A stretch of DNA of 9,797 nt, from positions 1-9,797 of the forward strand of contig SFLO01000019.1 of the NCBI GenBank assembly GCA_004553405.1, read 5' to 3'. Positions 1 to 7,549 of this stretch are shown piece by piece. The position numbers and the translations under genes were made by a program. The DNA is from Coriobacteriaceae bacterium. GTDB lineage: Bacteria > Actinomycetota > Coriobacteriia > Coriobacteriales > QAMH01. How positions within the stretch are numbered: the first letter of the stretch is position 1; every line of letters begins with the position of its first letter. The notes below the pieces were generated by a model that was not told the DNA's origin, searched no databases, and was given only the letters and a program-made list of their open reading frames with translations.

Positions 1-1923
1 AAAAAAAACGGAAAGTTCCCTTGCATTATTCATTGGAACTTCAATCACTTCGTCGTGCTTGACGGATTCAAGGGAAAAAAGGCTGTCATCAACGACCCCG
101 CCAAGGGCAATTATACCGTGTCCATGGAGACCTTCGACAAGTCGTTTACAGGCATCTGCCTGATGTTTGAACCGAACGAAAACTTTGTTCCCTCCGGAAA
201 GAGGAAAAGCGTCCTCTCTTTTGCCGTAAAACGGTTGAGCGGAGCAAAGGTTGCCGTTGTTTTCGTCGTATTTATGACGCTCATTGCCGCGCTGATCGGG
301 GTGATCACGCCGGCTTTTTCCCGAATTTTTATGGACCGCCTCCTGACGCATGAAAGTCCCGATTGGTTCTATCCTTTTCTTATCGCACTGTCGGCAATGT
401 CGGCACTTCAACTCGTCATTTCTGCTCTTGAAACCTATTACAGCAACAGGATCAACGGCAAGCTCGCAACTATTGGCAGCTCTACGTTTATGTGGAAGGT
501 GCTTCACCTTCCTATGGAATTTTTCTCCCAACGCCTTGCGGGCGATATTCAGGGCAGACAAGGCTCGAATGCCGGCATTGCCAACAGCGTAGTCAATACC
601 TTCGCGCCTCTCGCGCTGAACGCGATCATGATGGTGTTTTATCTCGTCGTTATGATACGGTACAGCTGGATCCTCACGCTTGTAGGTCTTTCATCGCTTG
701 TCATCAATGCGTGGATGTCGCGTATCATTTCCCAAAAGCGCATCAACATTACGCGCGTTTCGATGCGTGACGCGGGAAAGCTGGCAGGCGCAACCGTTGC
801 CGGTGTTGAAATGATAGAGACCATCAAGGCAAGCGGTGCCGAAGAGGGCTTCTTCAGGACCTGGGCGGCCTACCAGGCCCAGCACAACGCCCAGCAGGTG
901 CGTGCCAGCAGGCTGTCTGCCCTGCTGGGGTCCGTGCCGGCACTCGCTTCCGGGCTGGCCAACGCCGTCGTCTTGGTGCTGGGCATACAGCTCGTCATGA
1001 ACGGGGAGTTCAACGCAGGCATGCTGCTCGCCTTCCAGGGCTTCTTGGCGCAGTTCGCCGCACCGGCCCAGCAGTTGGTGGATTCCCTGCAGGACCTCGC
1101 GCAGATGCGGGTGGACATGGAGCGCGTCGAGGACGTGCTGGAGGCCCCGCTGGCTGCGGCGGCGCCAGCGGCCAGCGAGCGCGCGGAGAGCGATCCCGCG
1201 CCCCTCCGCTGCGAGCTCGAGCTGCGCGGCGTGAGCTTTGGCTACACGCGCCATGCCGTGCCGCTCATCCAGGACCTGTGCCTGAAGGTGGAGCCCGGAG
1301 CCAGCGTGGCGCTGGTGGGGGCCTCCGGCAGCGGGAAGTCCACCGTGGCCCAGCTGGTTGCCGGCCTGCTGGAGCCCTGGGAGGGCACGGTGCTCGTCGA
1401 CGGCACGCCGCTCTTCGATCTGCCGCGCGCCCAGCGCTGCCGCGGCATCGCCGTCATATCGCAGGAGTGCAGGCTGCTCCCAGACAGCATCCGCAACAAC
1501 CTCACGCTCTGGGACAGCAGCATCCCCGAAGAGGACATACGGCGCGCGTTGAGCGACGCCTGCCTGCTGGAGCAGGTCCTAGGCTACCCCGACGGGCTCG
1601 GGCACATGCTCGCCGAAGGCGGTGCCAACCTCTCTGGCGGGCAGCGCCAGCGCCTGCAGATCGCCCGCGCCCTGGTGGGCAACCCGCGCATACTCGTCAT
1701 GGACGAGGCGACGAGCGCCCTCGACGCCGCCACGGAAGCCCAGGTCATGGCCGCCGTCAAGGCGCGCGGCATCACGCTCGTCATCGCGGCGCACCGGCTC
1801 TCCACCATCCGCGATGCATCAGAGATCGTGGTCTTCGACCGCGGCGCCGTTATCGAGCGCGGCACCCACGACAGCCTCATGGCCCTCGGCGGCGCCTACG
1901 CGCGCCTGGTGAGGCAGAGCTGA
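1..1923 (+). CDS. NHLP/NHLM-type bacteriocin ABC exporter with C39 peptidase domain (5' end outside window)
   Basis: A membrane exporter that cleaves a double-glycine leader and exports the peptide. The frame is open from base 1, so the start and the peptidase Cys lie upstream; an internal GTG at 55 is not the start. Counting from base 1, residues 12-35 are the end of a C39 peptidase: His16 (in NHF) and Asp32 (in NDP) fit the catalytic His/Asp 16 residues apart. A multi-helix membrane domain follows (about 75-370), then an Ala-rich linker, then an ATPase domain from about 403: Walker A GASGSGKST at 440-448, signature LSGGQ at 544, Walker B with Asp568/Glu569, switch His598. All ATPase motifs are intact. 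The order peptidase-permease-ATPase and the second exporter subunit next door point to the NHLP family. G+C rises abruptly near base 840. The gene ends 20 nt before the next start. Confidence 0.93.
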   Translation, partial: KKNGKFPCIIHWNFNHFVVLDGFKGKKAVINDPAKGNYTVSMETFDKSFTGICLMFEPNENFVPSGKRKSVLSFAVKRLSGAKVAVVFVVFMTLIAALIGVITPAFSRIFMDRLLTHESPDWFYPFLIALSAMSALQLVISALETYYSNRINGKLATIGSSTFMWKVLHLPMEFFSQRLAGDIQGRQGSNAGIANSVVNTFAPLALNAIMMVFYLVVMIRYSWILTLVGLSSLVINAWMSRIISQKRINITRVSMRDAGKLAGATVAGVEMIETIKASGAEEGFFRTWAAYQAQHNAQQVRASRLSALLGSVPALASGLANAVVLVLGIQLVMNGEFNAGMLLAFQGFLAQFAAPAQQLVDSLQDLAQMRVDMERVEDVLEAPLAAAAPAASERAESDPAPLRCELELRGVSFGYTRHAVPLIQDLCLKVEPGASVALVGASGSGKSTVAQLVAGLLEPWEGTVLVDGTPLFDLPRAQRCRGIAVISQECRLLPDSIRNNLTLWDSSIPEEDIRRALSDACLLEQVLGYPDGLGHMLAEGGANLSGGQRQRLQIARALVGNPRILVMDEATSALDAATEAQVMAAVKARGITLVIAAHRLSTIRDASEIVVFDRGAVIERGTHDSLMALGGAYARLVRQS

Positions 1924-1927
1924 TCAT

Positions 1928-1935
1928 GGGAGGAG
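1928..1935 (+). promoter_or_regulatory. Ribosome binding site deciding the start of the second exporter gene
   Basis: GGGAGGAG lies 8 nt upstream of the ATG at 1944. It overlaps an alternative in-frame ATG at 1926 that has no comparable site of its own, so 1944 is the preferred start. Confidence 0.7.
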
Positions 1936-1943
1936 CACCGAAC

Positions 1944-4133
1944 ATGGGGCGCAGGCCGGACCCGCTGCAGCGCGCGCTGGAGGAACTGGGTGCTGCCATC
2001 ACCGCCGCCCCCGCGCCCATGCCCCACTCCCCCGCACGCCAAGGCGCGCCTAGCCGTACGGCTGCAGCAGCGGCAGACGAGCCGCAGCTCGGCCGCGCCA
2101 GCCTGGCGGCGGCGATCGGCACGCGCGCGGCAGAGCGGCCCTCCACCGGGCGCGACGACGTCATCACCTGGCTCGACGAGCTGCTGGCAGAGGCCCTGCA
2201 GGGCAGCGGGACCGCCCACCGCCTGGTGAGCCTGGAGGAGGGCTGGCAGCGCGACAGCGCCGGGGCCCTCCTGGGTGTGCTCGAAGACGGCACGCCTGCC
2301 GCCCTGATTCCCGGGCCGCTGGGCTACAGCTACGTCGACCAGCGCACGGGCAGGCGCTGCCGCGTGAGCGCCCAGCGTGCGCGGCAGTTTGGCAGCAGGG
2401 CCTTCTGCTTCTACCGGCCGCTGCCCAAGCGCCCCCTGGGCCTGCGCGACCTGCTCGCCTACATGCTGCGCGACATCGACGGCGCAGACATCCTCGTCAT
2501 CGCGGGCGCCCTGTGCGCCAGCGTGCTGCTGGGCCTGCTGGTGCCGCAGGCAACCGCCATGCTCTTTGGGCCGGTGCTGAGCTCCAACAGCGCAGGCATC
2601 CTGCCCTTTGCAGCGGCCCTGCTGGCGGGCATCGCCATCGCCCAGGCCCTTATCAACGGCGCCAAGACCCTGGTGGTGTGCGGCGTGGGCCAAAAGCTCA
2701 GCCTGCACCTGGAGTCTGCAGCCATGATGCGCGTGCTGCACCTGCCGGCGCGCTTCTTCCGCAGCAGGTGCTCGGGCGAGCTGGCGGCGCTGCTAGCAAA
2801 CTTCAGCACGGTGGCCGCCCTCTTGCAGACGGCGGTGCTGGGGGCGGCGCTTTCTGCCGTGTTCTCGCTGGCCTACCTCGTGCAGATCTTCTTCATCGCG
2901 CCTGCCCTGGGGCTGCCGGCGCTGCTGGTGCTTGCCGCCAACTGCGCGGTGACGGTGTTGTCCACCCTGGTGCAGATGCGGGTGAACCTGCAGCTGCTGG
3001 GAAAGAAGGCGCAGCTAGGCGGATGGCAGAACTCCCTGCTCGAAGCCGTGGCCAGCCTGCGCAGCGCCGGCGCGGAGGAGCGCGCCTTTGCCAGCTGGGC
3101 GCAGCGCTATGCCGCGGTGGCGCGCCTCACCTACAACGGCCCGCTCATCGCGCGGCTCACCCCCTGCCTGCAGCTGGCGGTGAGCCTGCTGGGAACCATC
3201 GCCATCTACTGGGCCGCCATGAGATCGGGCGTAGGCCTGAGCGCGTACATGGCCTTCAGCAGCGCCTTTGGGATGGTCATGGGTGCGCACCTGCAGCTCT
3301 CTGCCGCTGCGGCCAGCCTTTCCCAGATCAAGCCGCGCCTGCAGCTGGTGGCCCCGCTGCTGGCCGAGCAGCCAGAAGACGCCCAGCGCAAGCCGGCGCT
3401 TGATAAGGTCGACGGCGCCATCGAGCTGCGCGACGTGGTCTTCGCCTACGACGGGGCAAGCGGCCCTGTGATCGACGGGCTGTCCCTGAGCATCGCCCCG
3501 GGCGAGAGCGTGGCCGTGGTGGGCGCCAGCGGCTGCGGGAAGTCGACCCTGCTGCGCCTGTTGCTGGGCTTCGAGCAGCCCCAGCAGGGCAGCATCCTCT
3601 ACAGCGGCCGCGACCTGCGCGAGATAGATGCCGCCCGCCTGCGCCAGCGCATCGGCGTGGTCTTGCAGCACACCCAGCTCTTCAAGGGCGACCTGCTCTC
3701 GAACATCACCGTCGCGGCCCCCTGGCTGGGCGAGGAGGACGCCTGGCGCGCCGCAGAGGCAGCCGGCATCGCAGACGACATCCGCGCGCTGCCCATGGGC
3801 ATGCGCACCGTCGTCGCAGAGGGCGGGGGAGGGTTTTCCGGCGGGCAGCGCCAGCGCATCGCCATCGCGCGCGCCCTGGCCGGCTCGCCGCAGATCGTCA
3901 TGTTCGACGAGGCCACCAGCGCCCTGGACAACCAGGCCCAGCAGGCCGTGTGCGACACCCTCGATGCGCTCGAGTGCACGCGCGTCATCATCGCGCAGCG
4001 CCTCTCGACCATCCGCAACTGCGACCGCATCATCGTGCTGCACGAGGGCAAGATCGCCGAAGAGGGCAGCTACGACAGCCTCATGGAGGCGCGCGGCCTC
4101 TTCTACAAGCTGGTATGGAGGCAGGAGCTGTGA
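1944..4133 (+). CDS. NHLP-type bacteriocin ABC exporter, permease/ATPase subunit without peptidase
   Basis: A 729-residue membrane protein, partner of the preceding peptidase-bearing subunit; the two probably form a heterodimeric exporter. The N-terminal ~150 residues begin Ala/Pro-rich and then carry the family's soluble region, with the motif FYRPLP just before the membrane domain (helices from about residue 182). The ATPase domain begins near 493: Walker A GASGCGKST at 527-535, signature FSGGQ at 631-635 (Phe for Leu), Walker B with Asp655 and catalytic Glu656. The switch position reads IIAQRLSTI, with Gln685 where His is usual. The start is ATG 1944, from a GGGAGGAG site 8 nt upstream; ATG 1926 is possible. 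The same frame is open as far back as 1278, but only as a shadow of the previous gene. The stop overlaps the next start by 4 nt (GTGA). Confidence 0.92.
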   Translation: MGRRPDPLQRALEELGAAITAAPAPMPHSPARQGAPSRTAAAAADEPQLGRASLAAAIGTRAAERPSTGRDDVITWLDELLAEALQGSGTAHRLVSLEEGWQRDSAGALLGVLEDGTPAALIPGPLGYSYVDQRTGRRCRVSAQRARQFGSRAFCFYRPLPKRPLGLRDLLAYMLRDIDGADILVIAGALCASVLLGLLVPQATAMLFGPVLSSNSAGILPFAAALLAGIAIAQALINGAKTLVVCGVGQKLSLHLESAAMMRVLHLPARFFRSRCSGELAALLANFSTVAALLQTAVLGAALSAVFSLAYLVQIFFIAPALGLPALLVLAANCAVTVLSTLVQMRVNLQLLGKKAQLGGWQNSLLEAVASLRSAGAEERAFASWAQRYAAVARLTYNGPLIARLTPCLQLAVSLLGTIAIYWAAMRSGVGLSAYMAFSSAFGMVMGAHLQLSAAAASLSQIKPRLQLVAPLLAEQPEDAQRKPALDKVDGAIELRDVVFAYDGASGPVIDGLSLSIAPGESVAVVGASGCGKSTLLRLLLGFEQPQQGSILYSGRDLREIDAARLRQRIGVVLQHTQLFKGDLLSNITVAAPWLGEEDAWRAAEAAGIADDIRALPMGMRTVVAEGGGGFSGGQRQRIAIARALAGSPQIVMFDEATSALDNQAQQAVCDTLDALECTRVIIAQRLSTIRNCDRIIVLHEGKIAEEGSYDSLMEARGLFYKLVWRQEL

Positions 4134-5542
4134 GCACCCCCGCAGACAAGCGCTACATCCTGGCCCCGCAGGTGGGCCTGCGTTCCTGGAAGCGTGTCCC
4201 TCACGCCTACGTGAGGCGCTTCGAGGCGCGCCCGCACGCGCTGCCGCAGGAGGAGTTCGAGCTTGCCTGCCGCTGCGACGGGCGCAGGCCGCTGCCGGAC
4301 AGCCCCGCCCTGCGCTCGCTGCTGCAACGGGGCCTGGTGCTCCCCTGCGACGACAGCGCCCCCGCCTTGAGCCCCTTCCAGGAGCTGCTGGTGTGCCCCA
4401 ACCGCGTGGTGCCCTGGATGGCGCTCGAGATCACAGAGCGCTGCAACTACCGCTGCCTGCACTGCTTCAACGCCCAGGGCAACGAGGAGGGCCGCCGCGA
4501 GATGTCGCTCGACGAGGCAGGGCGCCTCTTTGACAGCGCGCGGCGCGCGGGCGTGAGCGCCGTGCTGGTCACCGGCGGCGAGCCCCTCATGCACCGCAGC
4601 TTCCGCGAGCTGGTGGAGCTGCTCTACAGCCGCGGCCTCTTCGTCCACGAGCTCAACACCAACGGGGCCCTCCTCACGCGCGAGCTGCTGGGCTTTCTGG
4701 CGGGCTTTGGGTTCAAACCGCAGATCAAGATATCCTTCGACGGCCTGGGCTTCCACGACTGGATGCGCGGCTGCCCCGGCGCGCAGGAGTCTGCGCTCAA
4801 GGCCATACGGCTGTGCGTGGAGGAGGGCTTTCCCGTGCGCGTGCAGATGAGCGTCAACCGCCGCAACCAGCCCGCCCTGTTGGAGAGCCTCGCCCTCTTA
4901 GACGCGATGGGCGTGCAGGCGACGCGCCTGCTGTGGACCGCGCCCACGCCGCGCTGGGAGCTGAACGCCCAGGGCCAGTGCCTGGACTGGGGCGAGTACC
5001 TCGAGTGCTGCACCCGGCTGCTGGGGGCCTATGCGGCCGCCGGGCACGCCATGGAGCTCGACGCCTGGATGGTCGCCCAGCTCTTCCCCCGCACGCTTTC
5101 GTACCGGCTCTCACCCGTGCGCTACTCCCCCGCCAGCTTCAAGGAGAGCCGCCCCTGCTGCAGCACTGCCAACGGCATGGTGGCCGTCGGCGCAGACGGG
5201 CAGGTCTACCCCTGCATGCAGAGCTCCGGCTGGTTCGACGCCCATGGCATCAGCCTGGGCAACGTGCACGAGCAGGGCCTGGGGGCGATCCTGCAGGAGG
5301 GTCCCTACTGCCAGATGGTCCACGCCACCGTGGCCGACAGGCTTGCGCACCAAGGCGAGTGCGCGGCGTGCCCCTGGCTGCAGCACTGCGCAGGCGGCTG
5401 CCCCGCCCTGGCCATGCTCAACAGCGGCGGCGACTACCTGGCGCCAGACAGAGCGGCGTGCATGTTCTTCAAAGGGGGCTGGCCCCAGCGCATCGCTCAG
5501 GCGCTGCCCGGGTGGCGCTGCCTCAACCTGGCCAGCACGTAG
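4130..5542 (+). CDS. Radical SAM/SPASM peptide maturase A
   Basis: A 470-residue enzyme of the radical SAM class that modifies RiPP precursors by radical chemistry with [4Fe-4S] clusters. The SAM cluster motif CxxxCxxC is Cys105, Cys109, Cys112, and GGEP is at 149-152. A C-terminal SPASM-like region holds Cys343/344, Cys362, Cys411, Cys414, Cys420, Cys424 and Cys444, enough for auxiliary iron-sulfur clusters. The first ~90 residues precede the core and resemble the leader-recognition segment seen in many peptide maturases; this is inference. The GTG start is chosen because GGAGG (4117-4121) lies 8 nt upstream; an in-frame ATG at 4115 lacks such a site. It is coupled to the exporter by a 4-nt overlap. 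The chemistry on the substrate cannot be read from sequence. The 3' end overlaps maturase B on the other strand. Confidence 0.9.
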   Translation: MSTPADKRYILAPQVGLRSWKRVPHAYVRRFEARPHALPQEEFELACRCDGRRPLPDSPALRSLLQRGLVLPCDDSAPALSPFQELLVCPNRVVPWMALEITERCNYRCLHCFNAQGNEEGRREMSLDEAGRLFDSARRAGVSAVLVTGGEPLMHRSFRELVELLYSRGLFVHELNTNGALLTRELLGFLAGFGFKPQIKISFDGLGFHDWMRGCPGAQESALKAIRLCVEEGFPVRVQMSVNRRNQPALLESLALLDAMGVQATRLLWTAPTPRWELNAQGQCLDWGEYLECCTRLLGAYAAAGHAMELDAWMVAQLFPRTLSYRLSPVRYSPASFKESRPCCSTANGMVAVGADGQVYPCMQSSGWFDAHGISLGNVHEQGLGAILQEGPYCQMVHATVADRLAHQGECAACPWLQHCAGGCPALAMLNSGGDYLAPDRAACMFFKGGWPQRIAQALPGWRCLNLAST

Positions 5543-6822
5543 GCGTCTAGGTCGTCTTTGAACCAGGGGCAGCGGCGCACGCCCTGCTCCATGAAGCGGT
5601 GCGGGCAGCCGCCCATGCACACGGGGAGCACGGGGCAGGCCGCGCACTGGGGGTCGTCCCCCGGCCAGGCGCTGTCCAAGTAGCGGGAAAGCGCGTGCAG
5701 ATCGCAGCCCGCGGGCAGCTCGAGCGCATCGCCCACGGTGCCGAAGGACGCATGGGGCTTGCCGCAATCCTCCCAGCAGCGGTACAGGTTCCCCAGCTCG
5801 TCGACCACGTAGGTGTGCGCCATCTGGCTGCCGCAGAAGGGCCCCTCGAAGCGCGCCGGCAGGCGCATGCCGATGCTGTCCTGGTCAACCAGCCCCAGGC
5901 GCGCGAGCGCGCGGCCCACGCTGCCGTAGCCGCTCTGGAGCCCAGGGGCCTGCTCCGGTGCCGCGGCAACGCCCATGTCCATGATGCCGGGGACAAAGCC
6001 CACGCTGGCAGCGCTCTCCTCGTCGAGCCTCCTGGCAAGCGCCAGCATGTCGTCTAGCAGGTGGAGGTTGTGGTCGCCCAGGTTGCAGCGCAGCTTCACG
6101 CGGAAGAAGGAGGGCAGCGCTCGGATGTTGCGGGTGATGGTGCCGAAGGAGCCCCCGCCGGCAAGGGGGCGGCGGTAGGGGTCGTTGGTGGCCGCATCAG
6201 GGCCGTCGAGGGTGATCTGCACATCTGCCACCTGGCAGCGCTCCAGCAGCGCGACGTTGGCGGCGGTGAGCAGCGAGCCGTTGGTGACGATGGCCGCCCC
6301 GTAGGCCAGCCCATGCTTGGCCGCGGCGGCCTGGATGCGCGCGCTGAGCGCCTCGATGATCGAGGGCTGCAGCAGGGGCTCGCCGCCAAACCACACCACG
6401 AAGACGCGCTTGAAGGCAAAGCGCTCGAGCTGCCGGTCTATGAAGCGTAGCAGCTGGTCTTGCGTGTGCGCGGACATGCAGCCGGCGCGGCGCTGCTCGT
6501 AGCAGTACGGGCAGCAGAAGTTGCAGGCCATGGTGGGGCAGATGGTCAGCGCGAGGACGCCGGAGTTGTGGCAGCGCATCTGGGTTACCAGCTTGAGGGC
6601 GGCGAGCTCGTCTGCGCGCGTGAGGAAGCCCTGCCTCTCGAGGCTGGCGACAAAGGGAAGCCCCGGGTCAAGCTCCAGGGCCGCGCCGTAGAGCCCCCGC
6701 TCGAGGGGCCCCAAGCGCGCGAGCTTGCCCGAGGCGAAGTTGTAGAGCACCCACCCACCGGAAAGCGGGTCTTGCACCAGATGGTTGAAGCGCGAGTACG
6801 AAAGGGGCGTGCCGGCACCCAT
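5497..6822 (-). CDS. Radical SAM/SPASM peptide maturase B
   Basis: A 441-residue radical SAM enzyme, read away from the precursor peptide gene. An N-terminal ~80-residue segment of the type common in peptide maturases precedes the SAM cluster motif Cys100, Cys104, Cys107 (with an extra Cys103). GGEP is at 146-149 and LDGP at 205-208. The SPASM-type C-terminus has Cys330, Cys349, Cys353, Cys393, Cys396, Cys402, Cys406 and Cys418. It is not a close copy of maturase A, so two different modifications, or two steps, are likely. The ATG begins 3 nt after the precursor stop with only a weak purine run in front, so translation is probably coupled to the precursor. Related families include sactionine and ranthipeptide (thioether-forming) synthases and anSME-like enzymes; the bond made is unknown. 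Confidence 0.92.
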   Translation of the reverse strand: MGAGTPLSYSRFNHLVQDPLSGGWVLYNFASGKLARLGPLERGLYGAALELDPGLPFVASLERQGFLTRADELAALKLVTQMRCHNSGVLALTICPTMACNFCCPYCYEQRRAGCMSAHTQDQLLRFIDRQLERFAFKRVFVVWFGGEPLLQPSIIEALSARIQAAAAKHGLAYGAAIVTNGSLLTAANVALLERCQVADVQITLDGPDAATNDPYRRPLAGGGSFGTITRNIRALPSFFRVKLRCNLGDHNLHLLDDMLALARRLDEESAASVGFVPGIMDMGVAAAPEQAPGLQSGYGSVGRALARLGLVDQDSIGMRLPARFEGPFCGSQMAHTYVVDELGNLYRCWEDCGKPHASFGTVGDALELPAGCDLHALSRYLDSAWPGDDPQCAACPVLPVCMGGCPHRFMEQGVRRCPWFKDDLDAYVLARLRQRHPGSA

Positions 6823-6825
6823 GCC

Positions 6826-7086
6826 CTAGCAGCCGTAGGTGTGGCAGGGATAGTCGTGGCAGCCGCCGGCGACGTTGTCGAGGTCGTCGAGCGAGATCTC
6901 CTCGCTTGCGCGGGCCTTGACCTTCTCGACCAGGACCTGGGCGTCTTCGGGAGAGAGCTCGCAGCCCTTCTCCTTGGCAAAGGCCGCGACCTCCTCTGCA
7001 GAGCCGGCCTTCATCACGGCGGCGGTGTAGGCAGCGAGCTCGTCGGGGGTCAGGCCGTCGATGAATGCCTTGATGTCGAGCGCCAT
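6826..7086 (-). CDS. RiPP precursor peptide: Nif11-like leader plus CHDYPCHTYGC core
   Basis: An 86-residue precursor. Residues 1-75 form an acidic, helical leader of the Nif11-like/NHLP type, with an AEEVAAFAKEKGCELS stretch at about 30-45, ending in the double-glycine motif LDNVAGG at 69-75. Cutting after Gly75 leaves an 11-residue core CHDYPCHTYGC, with Cys at core positions 1, 6 and 11, His at 2 and 7, Tyr at 4 and 9. It is a near-perfect tandem C-H-x-Y-x repeat closed by a terminal Cys. The gene has its own AGAGG ribosome binding site (7095-7099, 8 nt before the ATG) and a likely promoter upstream. It lies next to maturase B and near the exporter whose peptidase recognises such leaders. 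The product's activity is unknown; antimicrobial peptide is the default guess, metal binding an alternative. Confidence 0.9.
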   Translation of the reverse strand: MALDIKAFIDGLTPDELAAYTAAVMKAGSAEEVAAFAKEKGCELSPEDAQVLVEKVKARASEEISLDDLDNVAGGCHDYPCHTYGC

Positions 7087-7125
7087 TGCGGTTTCCTCTC
7101 AAACGGGGATGCGGATGTATCGCGC

Positions 7126-7134
7126 AGTATAGCA
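7126..7134 (-). promoter_or_regulatory. Probable extended -10 promoter for the precursor gene
   Basis: On the minus strand TGCTATACT gives an extended -10 (TGn plus TATACT), about 40 nt before the precursor ATG. No good -35 hexamer is seen at 16-18 nt spacing, as is common for extended -10 promoters. The short A/T-rich patch stands out in very G+C-rich DNA. Prediction only. Confidence 0.5.
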
Positions 7135-7143
7135 TCTGCCGCA

Positions 7144-7160
7144 CTGCAGGCTCCCTGCAG
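7144..7160. repeat. Perfect 7-bp inverted repeat (CTGCAGG-CTC-CCTGCAG)
   Basis: Two 7-bp arms separated by 3 bp. The repeat lies between the end of the second selenoprotein gene and the precursor's -10, where the -35 region would be. It could be an operator for the precursor promoter or the stem of a terminator for the selenoprotein operon. There is no U-run after it on either strand, so the terminator reading is weak. Confidence 0.45.
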
Positions 7161-7177
7161 GCGCGCGGGCAAGGGCC

Positions 7178-7549
7178 CTAGATGTAGAAGCCCTTGGTGA
7201 CGACGTCAACCATGCCCAGGATGCGGCGTATCTCGAGCTGCACCTGGGGCTGCCACTTGATGTAGCGGCGCAGCAGCAGCACGGTGACGCCGTCTGCGTC
7301 GAAGGAGCGCGCCGCCTCTGCCTGGGCGATTTCGATGCGGCGGCCCTTGGGGATGAAGGCGAAGACCTCGCCTATGGCGCCGCCTCACGTGCTGGCTTGG
7401 GCGACGTCCACGCAGACGAAGGGCGTGCCGCGGCGCTCGAGGTCCTGCCTCAGGCGCGCGCCCACGGTGATGACGGGGGGCTGCAGCCCGGCAGGGGCCG
7501 GCTCTGGGTCGGGCATCAGCCCGCAGGCAAGGGTGTCTTCGCAGCTCAT
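7178..7549 (-). CDS. Candidate selenoprotein 2, HesB/IscA-like 'CC/Se motif' family (Sec55)
   Basis: A 123-residue reading frame with one in-frame UGA at codon 55 (7385-7387), ending in TAG. Reading UGA as selenocysteine gives ASTUGGAIGEVFAFIPKG, aligned without gaps to VSUGRHTSEVFAYVPKG in the upstream gene. A canonical-looking SECIS hairpin follows the UGA. The N-terminal 24 residues (Pro-rich, two Cys) are extra relative to its neighbour. The downstream part, with D-G-V followed by beta-like strands, and a C-terminus ending VDVVTKGFYI resemble small HesB/IscA-like proteins with a CC or C-Sec motif; this family call is from memory of the pattern. It has no CxxU pair. The ATG overlaps the upstream stop by 4 nt (ATGA), with AGGGAG (7557-7562) 7 nt before. 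Its function is unknown; a redox or iron-sulfur-related role is plausible. The alternative is a pseudogene. Confidence 0.82.
7358..7372 (-). promoter_or_regulatory. bSECIS-like hairpin of selenoprotein 2
   Basis: On the minus strand GGCGA-GGTCT-TCGCC forms a 5-bp perfect stem with a 5-nt loop (a sixth A-U pair can extend it). The loop occupies nt 18-22 after the UGA. In E. coli fdhF the GGUCU of the SECIS loop, recognised by SelB, is at about nt 19-23. Spacing, loop sequence and stem all fit a bacterial SECIS. Confidence 0.8.
7385..7387 (-). other. In-frame UGA read as selenocysteine (codon 55)
   Basis: This UGA lies inside a frame that stays open for 54 codons before it and 68 after it, with paralogue similarity on both sides. 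It aligns exactly with the UGA of the upstream gene. Confidence 0.8.

Noticed and set aside
1278..1943. Upstream extension of the second exporter frame
   Set aside because: It lies entirely inside the first exporter's ATPase domain in another frame, with Arg/Pro/Ala-rich nonsense. The real start has a good ribosome binding site at 1928-1935.
3015..4043. A 342-codon open frame on the - strand
   Set aside because: It is antisense to the exporter ATPase region, of low complexity and without motifs. The same applies to minus-strand frames at 691-1254 and 1896-2741 and the plus-strand frame at 6460-7200.
7144..7160. The inverted repeat as a normal intrinsic terminator
   Set aside because: There is no U-run on either strand, so it is listed only as a repeat with a possible operator role.
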